Assembly: GCA_039812765.1 (NCBI GenBank)
Contig: JBDIBF010000023.1
Coordinates: 1 to 39,590 of the forward strand
Direction of reading: 5' to 3'
Length of the DNA stretch: 39,590 bases
Origin: JADJVL01 sp039812765
GTDB lineage: Bacteria; Acidobacteriota; Holophagae; Holophagales; Holophagaceae
The position numbers and the translations under genes are program-made. Positions 7,875-17,550 of this stretch are shown here, one piece after another (position 1 is the stretch's first letter; each line of letters starts with the position of its first letter). The notes beneath the pieces were generated by a model. The model was not told the DNA's origin. It saw only the letters and a list, made by a program, of their open reading frames with translations, and did not search any database.

Positions 7875-9107
7875 ATGCGCCGCGCCTCGTTCCTCGTCCT
7901 GCCCGCCTGCCTCGCCCTCACGGCCCAGGCCCCTTCCGCGCCGCCCGCCGCGGCGCCCGCGGCCTCGCCTTCGCTGGTGCGTGGGTTCGTGAAGGGGGAC
8001 GACGGGAAGCCCGTGCAGGGCGCGGAGGTCTACCTGCTCCGCGCGTCGGACGACGACGCCCCCCTCGCCCAGGCGCGCACCGACGCCGAGGGCTACTTCC
8101 TCCTCGAGACCCGTGAACGGGGCGTGTTCCGGGTGCTCGCCCTGAGCGCCTCCCACAAGGGGGTCGAGACCCTGGTGCTGCTGACCGGCGGGAAGCCCCT
8201 GGACTTCAAGGCCACCCTTGTGCGCTTCCCCTTCATCGGCGGCCAGGGCTACCGGGTCCTCGGCCGGATCGCCGGGAAGCCCGTGGGCCGGGAGACGGTG
8301 CTCGCGGCCCAGGCGGACGGTACCTGGGCCGCCGAGCTCCCCGCTGCCCCGGGGGAGGCCTGGGTGGGCGTGCTCCGGGGGCCCTCCGGCGCGATCCTCC
8401 CGAGCCGCCTGGACGGCACTCGCCTCGCGGGCAATGGCCTGGTGGGGGTCGTGAAGGAGTCCGGCGGGAAGATCCTCATCCAGGTGGACCCCAAGGCCTA
8501 CACCACCGAGGACAAGGAGAGCGGGCTCGATCCGGTCGGCGAGTCCCCCGAGGCTCGCGTGCTCTTCCGGGCCCTGGAGGAGGCGCAGCGGCTGAGCAAG
8601 CCCCTCTTCGTCGCCCTTCGCGACGCGGCCCGGACCTCGGCGCCCAGGCCGGATGCGGAGCCCACCCTCAAGGCGCTGCGCGAGGCCTCCCGGAAGGCCA
8701 CCGCCATCACGCGCCCCGTCTTCCTCCTGAGCGAAGCCTCCGTGCAGGACCTCGCGGGCCAGCCCATCGCCCGGGACCTCGCCCACGACATCATCACGAG
8801 CGTGGGCCCCGCCAGCCCCGCCTGGTCCCTCTTCCCCTCCCTGCCCGCCAAGCTGGCCCGGGCCGCCGAGCCCGCGGAGGGACGGCGCTTCCTCCAGGAG
8901 CTCCTGGACCGGATCCAGGACGCGGCGGTGCGCCGGGACGTGCGCTTCGACCTGCTGGAATCCGCCCTCGCCTCCGGGGACGCCGAACAGGCGCGGACCC
9001 TCCACGCCCAGCTGGGCTCGGAGTGGGGCGCGAACCCCCGCTACGCCAAGGCCCTGGCAGCCCTGGATCCCACGAAGGCGAAGCCGGCCCCCGAGCCGCG
9101 ACGGTAG
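7875..9107 (+). CDS. Exported protein with carboxypeptidase-regulatory-like domain
   Basis: 410 residues. ATG 7875 is preceded by GGAG about 5 bases upstream. A short signal peptide (MRRASFLVLPACLALTAQA) is followed by an Ala/Pro-rich linker. Residues about 36-115 resemble a CarboxypepD_reg-like beta-sandwich: LVRGFVKGDDGKPVQGAEVYL then a DAEGYFLLET turn, the usual 'G.V.D..G.P..GA.V' pattern. The remaining ~290 residues do not match a family I recognise; they contain helical stretches, including ALEEAQRLSKPLFVAL, which faintly resembles the start of a thioredoxin-like segment but has no CXXC. Probably periplasmic or surface-associated. The gene follows the tRNA terminator and precedes a membrane phosphoesterase by 39 bases. 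Molecular function is unknown. Confidence 0.75.
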   Translation: MRRASFLVLPACLALTAQAPSAPPAAAPAASPSLVRGFVKGDDGKPVQGAEVYLLRASDDDAPLAQARTDAEGYFLLETRERGVFRVLALSASHKGVETLVLLTGGKPLDFKATLVRFPFIGGQGYRVLGRIAGKPVGRETVLAAQADGTWAAELPAAPGEAWVGVLRGPSGAILPSRLDGTRLAGNGLVGVVKESGGKILIQVDPKAYTTEDKESGLDPVGESPEARVLFRALEEAQRLSKPLFVALRDAARTSAPRPDAEPTLKALREASRKATAITRPVFLLSEASVQDLAGQPIARDLAHDIITSVGPASPAWSLFPSLPAKLARAAEPAEGRRFLQELLDRIQDAAVRRDVRFDLLESALASGDAEQARTLHAQLGSEWGANPRYAKALAALDPTKAKPAPEPRR

Positions 9108-9146
9108 CGGCCGGGGCCGCGCAGGCCCTTCGACTAGGATGGGTCC

Positions 9147-10226
9147 ATGCGATCCGGCGTGGTCATGGCCCTGACCCTGGGCGAGGGCGCCCTCCTCGCC
9201 TGGGGGGTGCCCCGCCTCGCGGCGGACTGGCCCCTCCTGGCCGTGGCCGCGCTGGCGGCCTTCGCCGGGGCTTGGCTCCTGGACGCCGTCCTGGCACGCC
9301 CGGGGGACCTGCCGGTCTACCGCCGCCACCTGCTGGCCTGCGGCCTCGCCACGATCGCGGCCTCGGCCGGATCCTGGGGAGGGGCGGGAGACCCTGGACG
9401 GGGAGCCCTGGCGGGACTGGCGGGTGCCTCCGCGGCCCTCGCGCTCCGCATCCTGCCCGCGCTCCGGGGGCGGCGGCTCGGGGGCCTCGCCTGGTCCCGG
9501 GGCTCCCGCCGACGGCCCGACCCCGGGCGTCCCCTGATCCTCGTGGCCGATCCCCACTGGGGCGACACGCTCACCGGTCTCGCCGATGCCACCCTTGCCC
9601 ATCCGGAATGCGACTGGCTCTTCCTGGGCGACGTCTTCGACGTGTGGGTCGGCCTGCCCGCGATGGAGACCCCCGCCCAGCGCGGATTCCTGGCCTGGGT
9701 GGCGGCCCGGCGCGCCGAGGGGGCCTGGGTCGGGCTGTGGATGGGCAACCGGGAGTACTTCCTCGACCGGCACGCCGGCGCCTTCGACCTCCTCGGGGAA
9801 GGCGTCGGCGGCGGCCTGGAGGCGGAGGCCCTCGCCTTCGAGCACGGGGACTGGATCAACCCCGACGACGCGCTCTACCGCCTCTGGAACGTCGCCTCCC
9901 GGTCCGGTCCCTTCTGGCTGCTCGTCCGCCTCCTGCCCGCCGCGGCCGCCCGCGCCCTGGCCGCTTGGCTGGAGGGGCGCCTGCGCACCACCAACCTCGC
10001 CTACCGGCTGGCTTTCCCCGCCGCGGCCTTCGAGGCGGCGGCGGCCGCCGCCGGGGACCGCGCCTTCGTCACGGGCCACTTCCACACCCTCGAGCGCCGC
10101 GGCGCGGGGACGGCCCTGCCCTGGGCTCATGACGGGTCCTTCTGGGTCTGGCGCGAAGGCCGGGTCGAACCCCTGGCCGCGGACCCCGGCTCAACCTCGG
10201 ACGCCGCGCAGGATCCAAGTTCATAG
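9147..10226 (+). CDS. LpxH-like metallophosphoesterase with N-terminal membrane domain
   Basis: 359 residues. Residues 1-110 hold about three or four hydrophobic segments (roughly 5-20, 28-50, 62-78, 86-104). Residues 128-345 form a calcineurin-like phosphoesterase with every ligand expected for UDP-2,3-diacylglucosamine hydrolase: DPH at 135-137, GD at 161-162, GNRE at 200-203, HGD at 233-235 and GHFH at 310-313. LpxH cleaves UDP-2,3-diacylglucosamine to lipid X in lipid A synthesis at the inner face of the cytoplasmic membrane. Known LpxH proteins are about 240 residues and only peripherally attached, so the extra membrane domain is unusual. It could instead act on another lipid nucleotide. 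No other lipid A gene is nearby. ATG 9147 follows a GGATGGG stretch; ATG 9165 is an alternative. Confidence 0.82.
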   Translation: MRSGVVMALTLGEGALLAWGVPRLAADWPLLAVAALAAFAGAWLLDAVLARPGDLPVYRRHLLACGLATIAASAGSWGGAGDPGRGALAGLAGASAALALRILPALRGRRLGGLAWSRGSRRRPDPGRPLILVADPHWGDTLTGLADATLAHPECDWLFLGDVFDVWVGLPAMETPAQRGFLAWVAARRAEGAWVGLWMGNREYFLDRHAGAFDLLGEGVGGGLEAEALAFEHGDWINPDDALYRLWNVASRSGPFWLLVRLLPAAAARALAAWLEGRLRTTNLAYRLAFPAAAFEAAAAAAGDRAFVTGHFHTLERRGAGTALPWAHDGSFWVWREGRVEPLAADPGSTSDAAQDPSS

Positions 10227-10245
10227 CGCTCCTACCGGAGGTCCC

Positions 10246-10809
10246 ATGCGTGCCGCCCTGCCCCTCGCCGCCATCCTGCTCCTCGCGGGCTGCACCCCGT
10301 ACACCATCAAGTACGACGTGGACCCCGGGGCGGACTTCCGCGCCTACCGCACGTTCGAGTGGTACGCCGCGAGCAGGCGGGCCAAGGGGCAAGCCAAGGG
10401 CCAGGCCAACGGCGGCAGCGAGATCATGGACCGCCGCGTGCGGCAGGCGGTCGAACACCAGCTCGTGGCCAAGGGATACACGCCCGTGGCCGCGGGCGCC
10501 GACCCGGACTTCCTGGTGACCTACTACCCGGTCTACCGGGACCGCCGGGTTCGCACCACCACTTCGGTGGGCGTGGGGGGAGGCTGGCGCTACCGTCCCT
10601 GGGGCTACGGCGTCGGCACACGGTTCTCCGAGGTGCGCCACTACAAGGAGGGCACCATCCTCGTGGAGGTGGTGGACGGGCGGAGCAACCAGCTCGTCTG
10701 GCAATGCGCGGCGGTGGGCGCGTTGACCGCCCTCGACGACCCGCAGGAGGCGCAGGAGCAGGTCGCGCGAGCCGTCGCGGACATGCTCGAGAAGTTCCCG
10801 GGACGCTAG
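10246..10809 (+). CDS. DUF4136-type lipoprotein
   Basis: 187 residues. ATG 10246 has GGAGG 5 bases upstream. A lipoprotein signal peptide ends in the lipobox LLAGC (Cys near residue 17), so the mature protein is predicted to be lipid-anchored. The mature part begins with the DUF4136 pattern (IKYDVDPGADFRAYRTFEWY), includes PDFLVTYYPVYRD, a Gly-rich WRYRPWGYG patch, and ends in the typical DGRSNQLVWQ and AVADMLEKFP segments. The role of the family is not established. It starts 19 bases after the phosphoesterase gene and converges on the kinase gene, leaving 9 bases between stops. Confidence 0.88.
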   Translation: MRAALPLAAILLLAGCTPYTIKYDVDPGADFRAYRTFEWYAASRRAKGQAKGQANGGSEIMDRRVRQAVEHQLVAKGYTPVAAGADPDFLVTYYPVYRDRRVRTTTSVGVGGGWRYRPWGYGVGTRFSEVRHYKEGTILVEVVDGRSNQLVWQCAAVGALTALDDPQEAQEQVARAVADMLEKFPGR

Positions 10810-10818
10810 CCCCGGAGC

Positions 10819-12831
10819 TCAGCGGGCGGGCGGGAAGGCCACCGTGAACTCGATCCAGGCCCGGACGGGCCGGCCGCCCTGGATCGCGGCCATGTAGGTC
10901 GCCTGGCGGGCGGCGGCCATGGCAGCCTCGTCGAAGCCCGCGCGCCCGACGCCCTGGACCACCTGGATCTGCAGCGGGAGCCCCGTCTCTCCCACCAGCA
11001 CCTTCAGCCGCACCCGCTGCTCCCGGAGGGTGAGGAGGAGGTTGCCCGAGGCCTGCGCCGGATAGACGGGGGCGGGCAGCCGGACCAGGGCGGCCTCGCG
11101 GTGTACGGGAAGGGCCGGCGTCGGGGGCTGGACCGGAGCAGGGGAAGCGCCCGGGGCCGGGATCGGAGGGGCCTGTGCGGGTGAGGAGGGCCCGGTCGCC
11201 GCAACGGGCGCCGTCCCCCCGGACCTCGCCGCGGCCTTTCCGCCCTGCCGGAGTCGGGCCTCCTCCCGGGCGTTGGCCTCCTTGAGGCGCTTCAGTTCCG
11301 CCTGCAGGCGGTCGGTCTCGGCGTCCCCCCCCGCGGGCGGCGCGGTGACCCCCGGGGAGGCCGCCGGGAGCGGGCGGAGGGTGAGCCGGACCTCCCCGTC
11401 GCCGGGCCGTACTGGCAGTTCCTGGGGTTCGAAACCGGCCTTCTCCAGGCGCAGGACCTGTCCGCCGGCCTTGGGCGACCACCCCCGCAGCGGGGTCGTG
11501 CCCACCACCGTGCCGTCGGCGCTCACCGTGGCGCCTTCCGGGTCGGAGAGGACCTGGAAGGCGTCCGCGGACGCGGCAGGGGGGGCCGCCGTCCTCCGTC
11601 GGATCGCCCAGGCGCCCCCGCCCACCCCGGCGAGGGTCAGGGTGCCCAGTGCGGCCGCGATGAGGAAGCCCCGGGCCGGTGTGGAGGCGGGCCGGTCCGC
11701 GGACAGCGCGCCTCCAGCGCCCCCCTCCGCCCAGGCCGGGACGGGCGGCGGAGGCGGCGCCGGGCGGCGGACGGCGGGTGCTCGGGGAGCGGGCGGCGGA
11801 ATGGACGCTTCCCGGAAGGGCGGGGGCCGCGGCGGCGCCTGGACAGGGGCGGGCGGGGGCTGGTGGGCGGGCCCCGAAGGCTCAGGTCGCAGGCCCCCGG
11901 CGGTGGCCGGCGTGGCGTCCATGTCCGGCAAGGCCAGGGTGTGGGTCCCGCCCGGGCTGGAGCCGTGGAGGGAGACGTCCTCCCCCGCCAGCACCAGCAG
12001 GAGCTTCGTCCGCGCGCTCATGGCGAGGGGAACCGCGTGGACGAGGGCGCCGGCGAAGGCGTTCACGTCCGGGTAGCGCCGGGACGGCTGCTTCTCGAAG
12101 GCCTTGCAGAAGACCCCGGCGAGGGCCGGCGAGAGGCTCGCGGGCAGGGTGGGAGGCTCCTGGACGATCTTCAGCAGCATGCTGGCGACGCTGTCGCCCT
12201 TGAAGGGAAGGTCTCCGGTGAGGGCCTCGAAGGCGGTGACCGCGAGGGCGTAGCAGTCCGTCGCGGGCGTGGCCACCGCGTCCTTCAGGAGCTCAGGCGC
12301 GATGTAGCTCGGCGTCCCGACCACGCCCCCGACGGTGGTGAGGTTGGACTCCCCGAGCTTGGCGATTCCGAAGTCGGTGAGCTTCACGCGGCCTTCCGGC
12401 GTCACCAGGATGTTCTCGGGCTTCACGTCGCGGTGCACGATGCCCTCGGCCCCCGCCGCGTGGAGGGCCCGCGCGGCCTGGACGATGATGCGGAGCACCT
12501 GCTCCACCGGCAGGGGGCCCACGGCGCGGATCATGGCCGCAAGGCTCTGCCCCTTCACGTACTCCATCGCGATGAAGGGCCCCATGGCCGTGTCGGTCCC
12601 CACGTCGTGCACGGTGATGACGTTGGGGTGGTTGAGCTTGGCGGAGATTTCCGCCTCCCGCTGGAAGCGCTCCAGGGCATGGTCGTAGCTGGCCCCCTTC
12701 TCATGGACCACCTTGATGACCACCAGGCGCTTGAGGAGCGGATCCTGGGCCAGGTAGACCGCCCCCATCCCGCCCCGCCCGAGGAGGCTCTGGACCTGAT
12801 ACCGGCCGATGCTGGTGGGATCCGGGTTCAT
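10819..12831 (-). CDS. Ser/Thr protein kinase with PEGA and TonB C-terminal domains
   Basis: 670 residues from ATG 12831. Kinase domain at 10-265: GRGGMGAVYLAQD at 18-30, ATP-binding Lys40, HRDVKPEN at 133-140 with catalytic Asp135, DFG at 153-155, APE at 178-180; it should be active. A long Pro-rich linker (about 315-385) leads to one membrane helix at 388-410. Outside follow a PEGA domain (425-488), a short predicted coiled coil (503-530), a second Pro/Ala linker, and at 578-667 a TonB C-terminal domain (PVYPAQASGNLL... FDEAAMAAARQ... RAWIEFTVAF). A cytoplasmic kinase thus appears joined to a periplasmic sensor that ends in a TonB-like domain. Four FHA proteins in this window are possible targets or readers. 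An earlier in-frame start (12879) is possible. It diverges from tpx. Confidence 0.93.
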   Translation of the reverse strand: MNPDPTSIGRYQVQSLLGRGGMGAVYLAQDPLLKRLVVIKVVHEKGASYDHALERFQREAEISAKLNHPNVITVHDVGTDTAMGPFIAMEYVKGQSLAAMIRAVGPLPVEQVLRIIVQAARALHAAGAEGIVHRDVKPENILVTPEGRVKLTDFGIAKLGESNLTTVGGVVGTPSYIAPELLKDAVATPATDCYALAVTAFEALTGDLPFKGDSVASMLLKIVQEPPTLPASLSPALAGVFCKAFEKQPSRRYPDVNAFAGALVHAVPLAMSARTKLLLVLAGEDVSLHGSSPGGTHTLALPDMDATPATAGGLRPEPSGPAHQPPPAPVQAPPRPPPFREASIPPPAPRAPAVRRPAPPPPPVPAWAEGGAGGALSADRPASTPARGFLIAAALGTLTLAGVGGGAWAIRRRTAAPPAASADAFQVLSDPEGATVSADGTVVGTTPLRGWSPKAGGQVLRLEKAGFEPQELPVRPGDGEVRLTLRPLPAASPGVTAPPAGGDAETDRLQAELKRLKEANAREEARLRQGGKAAARSGGTAPVAATGPSSPAQAPPIPAPGASPAPVQPPTPALPVHREAALVRLPAPVYPAQASGNLLLTLREQRVRLKVLVGETGLPLQIQVVQGVGRAGFDEAAMAAARQATYMAAIQGGRPVRAWIEFTVAFPPAR

Positions 12832-12926
12832 GGAGGACCGTTCCGCAGGGTAGGCGCCGCGGGCCCCCCCGGCAAGCATCCGGGGTCCCGGAGGGAGTAT
12901 CCTGGCAGCCCACCCCGGAGGCGACC

Positions 12927-13430
<504 letters not shown>

Positions 13431-13445
13431 GGAAGCCTCCTCAGG

Positions 13446-14697
13446 CTACCGGATCTCCCGGAGCCTGCGCAGGGCAGGCACCCGCCAGGCGGTGGCCGCC
13501 ACCACCACCAGGGTCATCGCCCCGCCGAAGAGGACGCTGGGAACGGTCCCGAGGAGCCTCGCCGTGAGGCCGCTCTCGAAGGCGCCCACCTCGTTGCTGC
13601 TGCCGATGAAGAAGCTGTTCACCGCCGACACGCGGCCCATGAGCTCGCGGGGGGTGAAGCTCTGCACCAGGGTCGCCCGCAGGACCACGGAGACGTTGTC
13701 GAAGGCGCCGCTGAGGGCCAGCAGCACGAGGCTGAGGGCGAAGCTGCGGGAGAGCGCGAAGGCGATCCAGCAGGCGCCGAAAAGGGCCACGCAGACCAGC
13801 AGCGTGCGGCCCGCCCGCTTCATCGGGGGCAGGAAGACGAGGGAGAAGGACATGAGGATGGAGCCCATGGCCGGCGCGGCCCGCAGCCAGCCGAAGCCCA
13901 CGGCCCCCACCTGCAGGATCTCCTTGGCGAAGATGGGCAGCAGGGCCGGCGCGCCGCCGAAGAGCACCGCGAAGAGGTCCAGGCTGAGGGCGCCGAGCAC
14001 CACCTTCTCCCGGAAGACGAAGACCACGCCCTCCTTCAGCCGGGCGAGCACATCCCCCGCCTCCGTGGCCGGGGCCGGGCGCGGCGCCACGGCGAGGAAG
14101 TAGAGCGAGCCCACCGCCATCAGGCCGGCCTCGATGCCGTAGGCCACGGCGTAGCCGTGGCGGATGAGGAGGCCCCCCACCGCGGGCCCCGCCACCATGG
14201 CGATGTGGAACATGCCGCTGCGCCAAGTCGAGGCGTTGGCGTAGGCCTCCCTGGGGACGAGGTCCGCGGCCAGGGCCTGGTAGGCCGGCCGCAAGAAGGC
14301 CCGGGCGACGCCCCCGGCCACCTGGGCGCCGTAGAGCCAGAAGGTGGCCTGGACGGGGCCGCGCAGGTTCAGGAGGAAGAGGGCCAGGGCGGTGGCCGTG
14401 AGGAAGGCCTGGCTGACCATGCAGATCCGTCGACGGTCGGCCACGTCCGCCACGTGCCCGCCGTAGAGGGTGAGCAGCAGGAAGGGGATCGCCTCCGCCA
14501 GCCCCACGAGGCCCAGGGAGAGCGGGTCCCGGGTGAGCTCGTAGACCTGCCAGCCCAGGACCACGGTCTGGACCTGGGTGGCCACGATGAGCAGCAGGTT
14601 GCCCAGCAGGAACCAGCGGTACTCACCGTGGCGCAGGGCCTGGAAGGGGTCGTGCCGGTCGGGGACCGCCGCGGGAGGCTCGGGGTCGCCCGGGGCC

Positions 14698-14705
<8 letters not shown>
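13446..14705 (-). CDS. Major facilitator superfamily transporter (EntS/MFS_3-like)
   Basis: 419 residues with a cytoplasmic N-terminus ending RHGEYRWFLLGNLL and about 12 hydrophobic segments. The loop after helix 2 has GGHVADVADRRRICM, the MFS motif A version typical of the DHA3 drug and siderophore exporters. It is probably a proton-driven exporter in the inner membrane; substrate unknown. ATG 14705 lies within the end of the ABC permease gene (8-base overlap), so it is the last gene of the adaptor-permease-MFS operon. It ends close to the tpx stop on the other strand. Confidence 0.9.
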
Positions 14706-15920
<1,215 letters not shown>

Positions 15921-15921
<1 letters not shown>

Positions 15922-16076
15922 CAGCACCTCCCGGAGGGGGCTACCCCCCGATCGCGCAGGACATCAAGTCCTGGGCTCCCGCTCAGGCCGCGCGTTCCGC
16001 TTGCCTTCGCGGAGGGGGCCCCGTTGTTACGCGTGATGGCGAAGCGCGCGAGCTTGATGAACTCCAGGAATCCCAT
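15921..16076 (-). pseudogene. Truncated duplicate of the permease start (51-residue ORF)
   Basis: ATG 16076, preceded by GGGAGG, opens a frame whose first 17 residues (MGFLEFIKLARFAITRN) match the intact permease except Leu11 to Arg. The similarity then stops abruptly, and the frame continues through unrelated sequence to a TGA at 15923-15921 that overlaps the ATG of the intact permease. It looks like the remnant of a second, tandem permease gene whose body was deleted. The near identity at DNA level suggests a recent event. As it keeps its own ribosome-binding site, it could still couple translation to the intact gene. No ATPase remnant is visible in it. Confidence 0.78.
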
Positions 16077-16085
16077 CACAGCCTC
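16024..16085. repeat. Copy B of permease-start duplication
   Basis: Second copy of the ribosome-binding site and first 53 coding bases of the permease, with two differences in the coding part (codon 11 CTC to CGC, codon 16 CGG to CGT on the - strand). About 100 bases of unrelated sequence separate it from copy A. Confidence 0.9.
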
Positions 16086-16090
16086 CCGGC

Positions 16091-17449
16091 CTAGCGCCGG
16101 CCGCCGGGGCCCATGCCGCCCGTGAGCGGTGCGGGGCCAGAGGCGCGCTTGGTCTCCTCCACACCCACGAGGACCTGCATCCCTTCGGAAAGGCCTTCGC
16201 CGGAGATCTCGGTGAACTGGCCGTCGGTGATCCCCACTTTCACGGGGATGGACCTGGGCCTGCCGTTCTCGAGGACCCAGATCCGGTCGTCGCGGCGGGC
16301 CACCATGCCCTTCACCGGGAGGCCCCCGGGCGCGCCGCCGCCGGCCATGGCGCCCATGCGACCGCCGCCTGGGAAGCCCTGGCCGCCGGGGCGGCCGCCG
16401 CCCTGGCCCGGGCCGCGGCCCTGACCCCGTTCGCCGCCCTGGGACTCACCCGCGCCCTTGGCCTCGCCGCCCTTGTCGCCCTTGTCGCCCTTGGCGGACT
16501 TGTCCCCCTTGGCGGCCTTGGCGTCGGCGGGCAGGAAGGCCATGGGGTTGAAGCGCAGAGCCGCGCTGGGCACCTTGAGCACGCTGTCCCGGCTCTGGGT
16601 CTGGATGGCCACGTTGGCGGTCATGCCGGGGCGCAGCTTCAGGTCCTCGTTGTCCACCTCCACGACCACCTTGTAGGTCACCACGTTCTGCTGGGTGATG
16701 GGCTCAAGGCGGACCTGGCTCACGGTTCCGCGGAACTGGGTGTCGGGGTAGGAGTCCACGGTGAAGAAGCCCTGCTGCCCGGCCTGGACCTGGCCGATGT
16801 CGGCCTCGTCGATGCTGGCCTCGAGCTTCATCTTCGTCAGGTCCTGGGCGATGAGGAACAACGTCGGCGTGTTGAAGCTGGCCGCCACCGTCTGGCCCAC
16901 GTCCACGTTGCGGCTCACCACCACGCCGCTCACGGGGGCCGTGATGGTGGCGTAGCCGAGGTTCGTCTTCGCCCGCTCCAGGGCCGCCTTGGCGGTCTCG
17001 AGGTTGGCCACCGCGGTGTCGTAGGCCACCTGCCGCGCCTCCAGGTCCTGGTCGCTCACCAGCTTCTCCTTGGCGAGCCGCTGGGTGCGGGCGAGCTGGC
17101 GTTTGGCGTCGTCAAGGGTGGTCCGGGCGCGCTCGAGGCCCGCCTGGGCGTCGGCCAGGGTCGCCTGCAGCAGGGTCGGGTCGATCTGGGCGATCGCCTG
17201 CCCCTTCCTCACCTGGGAGTTGTAGTCGGCGTAGAGCGCCGCGATGGTGCCGCTCACCTGGGAGCCCACGGTGACCTGCACGAGGGCCGACAGGGTCCCC
17301 GTGGCGCTGATGCGCTGCTGCAGCGGGCCCCGGACCAGCGGCGCCATGCGCCACTTGACTTCGTCCCGCTTCGGCCGGAGGAGGGCCCAGCCGCCGCCGC
17401 CCACCAGCACCACCACCGCGCCGCCGACGATCCACGTGTTCCGTTTCAT
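16091..17449 (-). CDS. MacA/RND-type periplasmic adaptor (membrane fusion protein)
   Basis: 452 residues from ATG 17449 with GAAGGA upstream. One N-terminal membrane anchor (6-25) is followed by a beta-barrel/lipoyl half (SGTIAALYADYNSQVRKGQAIAQID at 66-90), a helical hairpin (about 92-165, ARTTLDDAKRQLARTQRLA), the second lipoyl half (ATITAPVSGVVVSRNVDVGQTV at 167-188) and the adaptor beta-barrel (about 205-300). An unusual Lys/Gly-rich, low-complexity insertion (308-378, repeats like KGDKGDKGG and GQGGGRPGGQG) splits the membrane-proximal domain, which resumes at VARRDDRIWVLENGRPRSIPVKVG. It should link an inner-membrane pump with an outer-membrane channel; the pump is the permease downstream. 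No outer-membrane channel gene is present here. Confidence 0.92.
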   Translation of the reverse strand: MKRNTWIVGGAVVVLVGGGGWALLRPKRDEVKWRMAPLVRGPLQQRISATGTLSALVQVTVGSQVSGTIAALYADYNSQVRKGQAIAQIDPTLLQATLADAQAGLERARTTLDDAKRQLARTQRLAKEKLVSDQDLEARQVAYDTAVANLETAKAALERAKTNLGYATITAPVSGVVVSRNVDVGQTVAASFNTPTLFLIAQDLTKMKLEASIDEADIGQVQAGQQGFFTVDSYPDTQFRGTVSQVRLEPITQQNVVTYKVVVEVDNEDLKLRPGMTANVAIQTQSRDSVLKVPSAALRFNPMAFLPADAKAAKGDKSAKGDKGDKGGEAKGAGESQGGERGQGRGPGQGGGRPGGQGFPGGGRMGAMAGGGAPGGLPVKGMVARRDDRIWVLENGRPRSIPVKVGITDGQFTEISGEGLSEGMQVLVGVEETKRASGPAPLTGGMGPGGRR

Positions 17450-17550
17450 CCCATGTCCTTCGCTGCGGGGGCCTCCGGCCCGAACCACTTACCTTGGCAT
17501 ACGAGGCTCAGGAAACCAAGGAAGGGTTTAACGCGTGTTGAGGAATTTCT

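Noticed and set aside
17492..17522. Possible terminator between nuoN and the adaptor gene
   Set aside because: CCTTGG/CCAAGG gives only a 6-bp stem with a long loop and no T tract.
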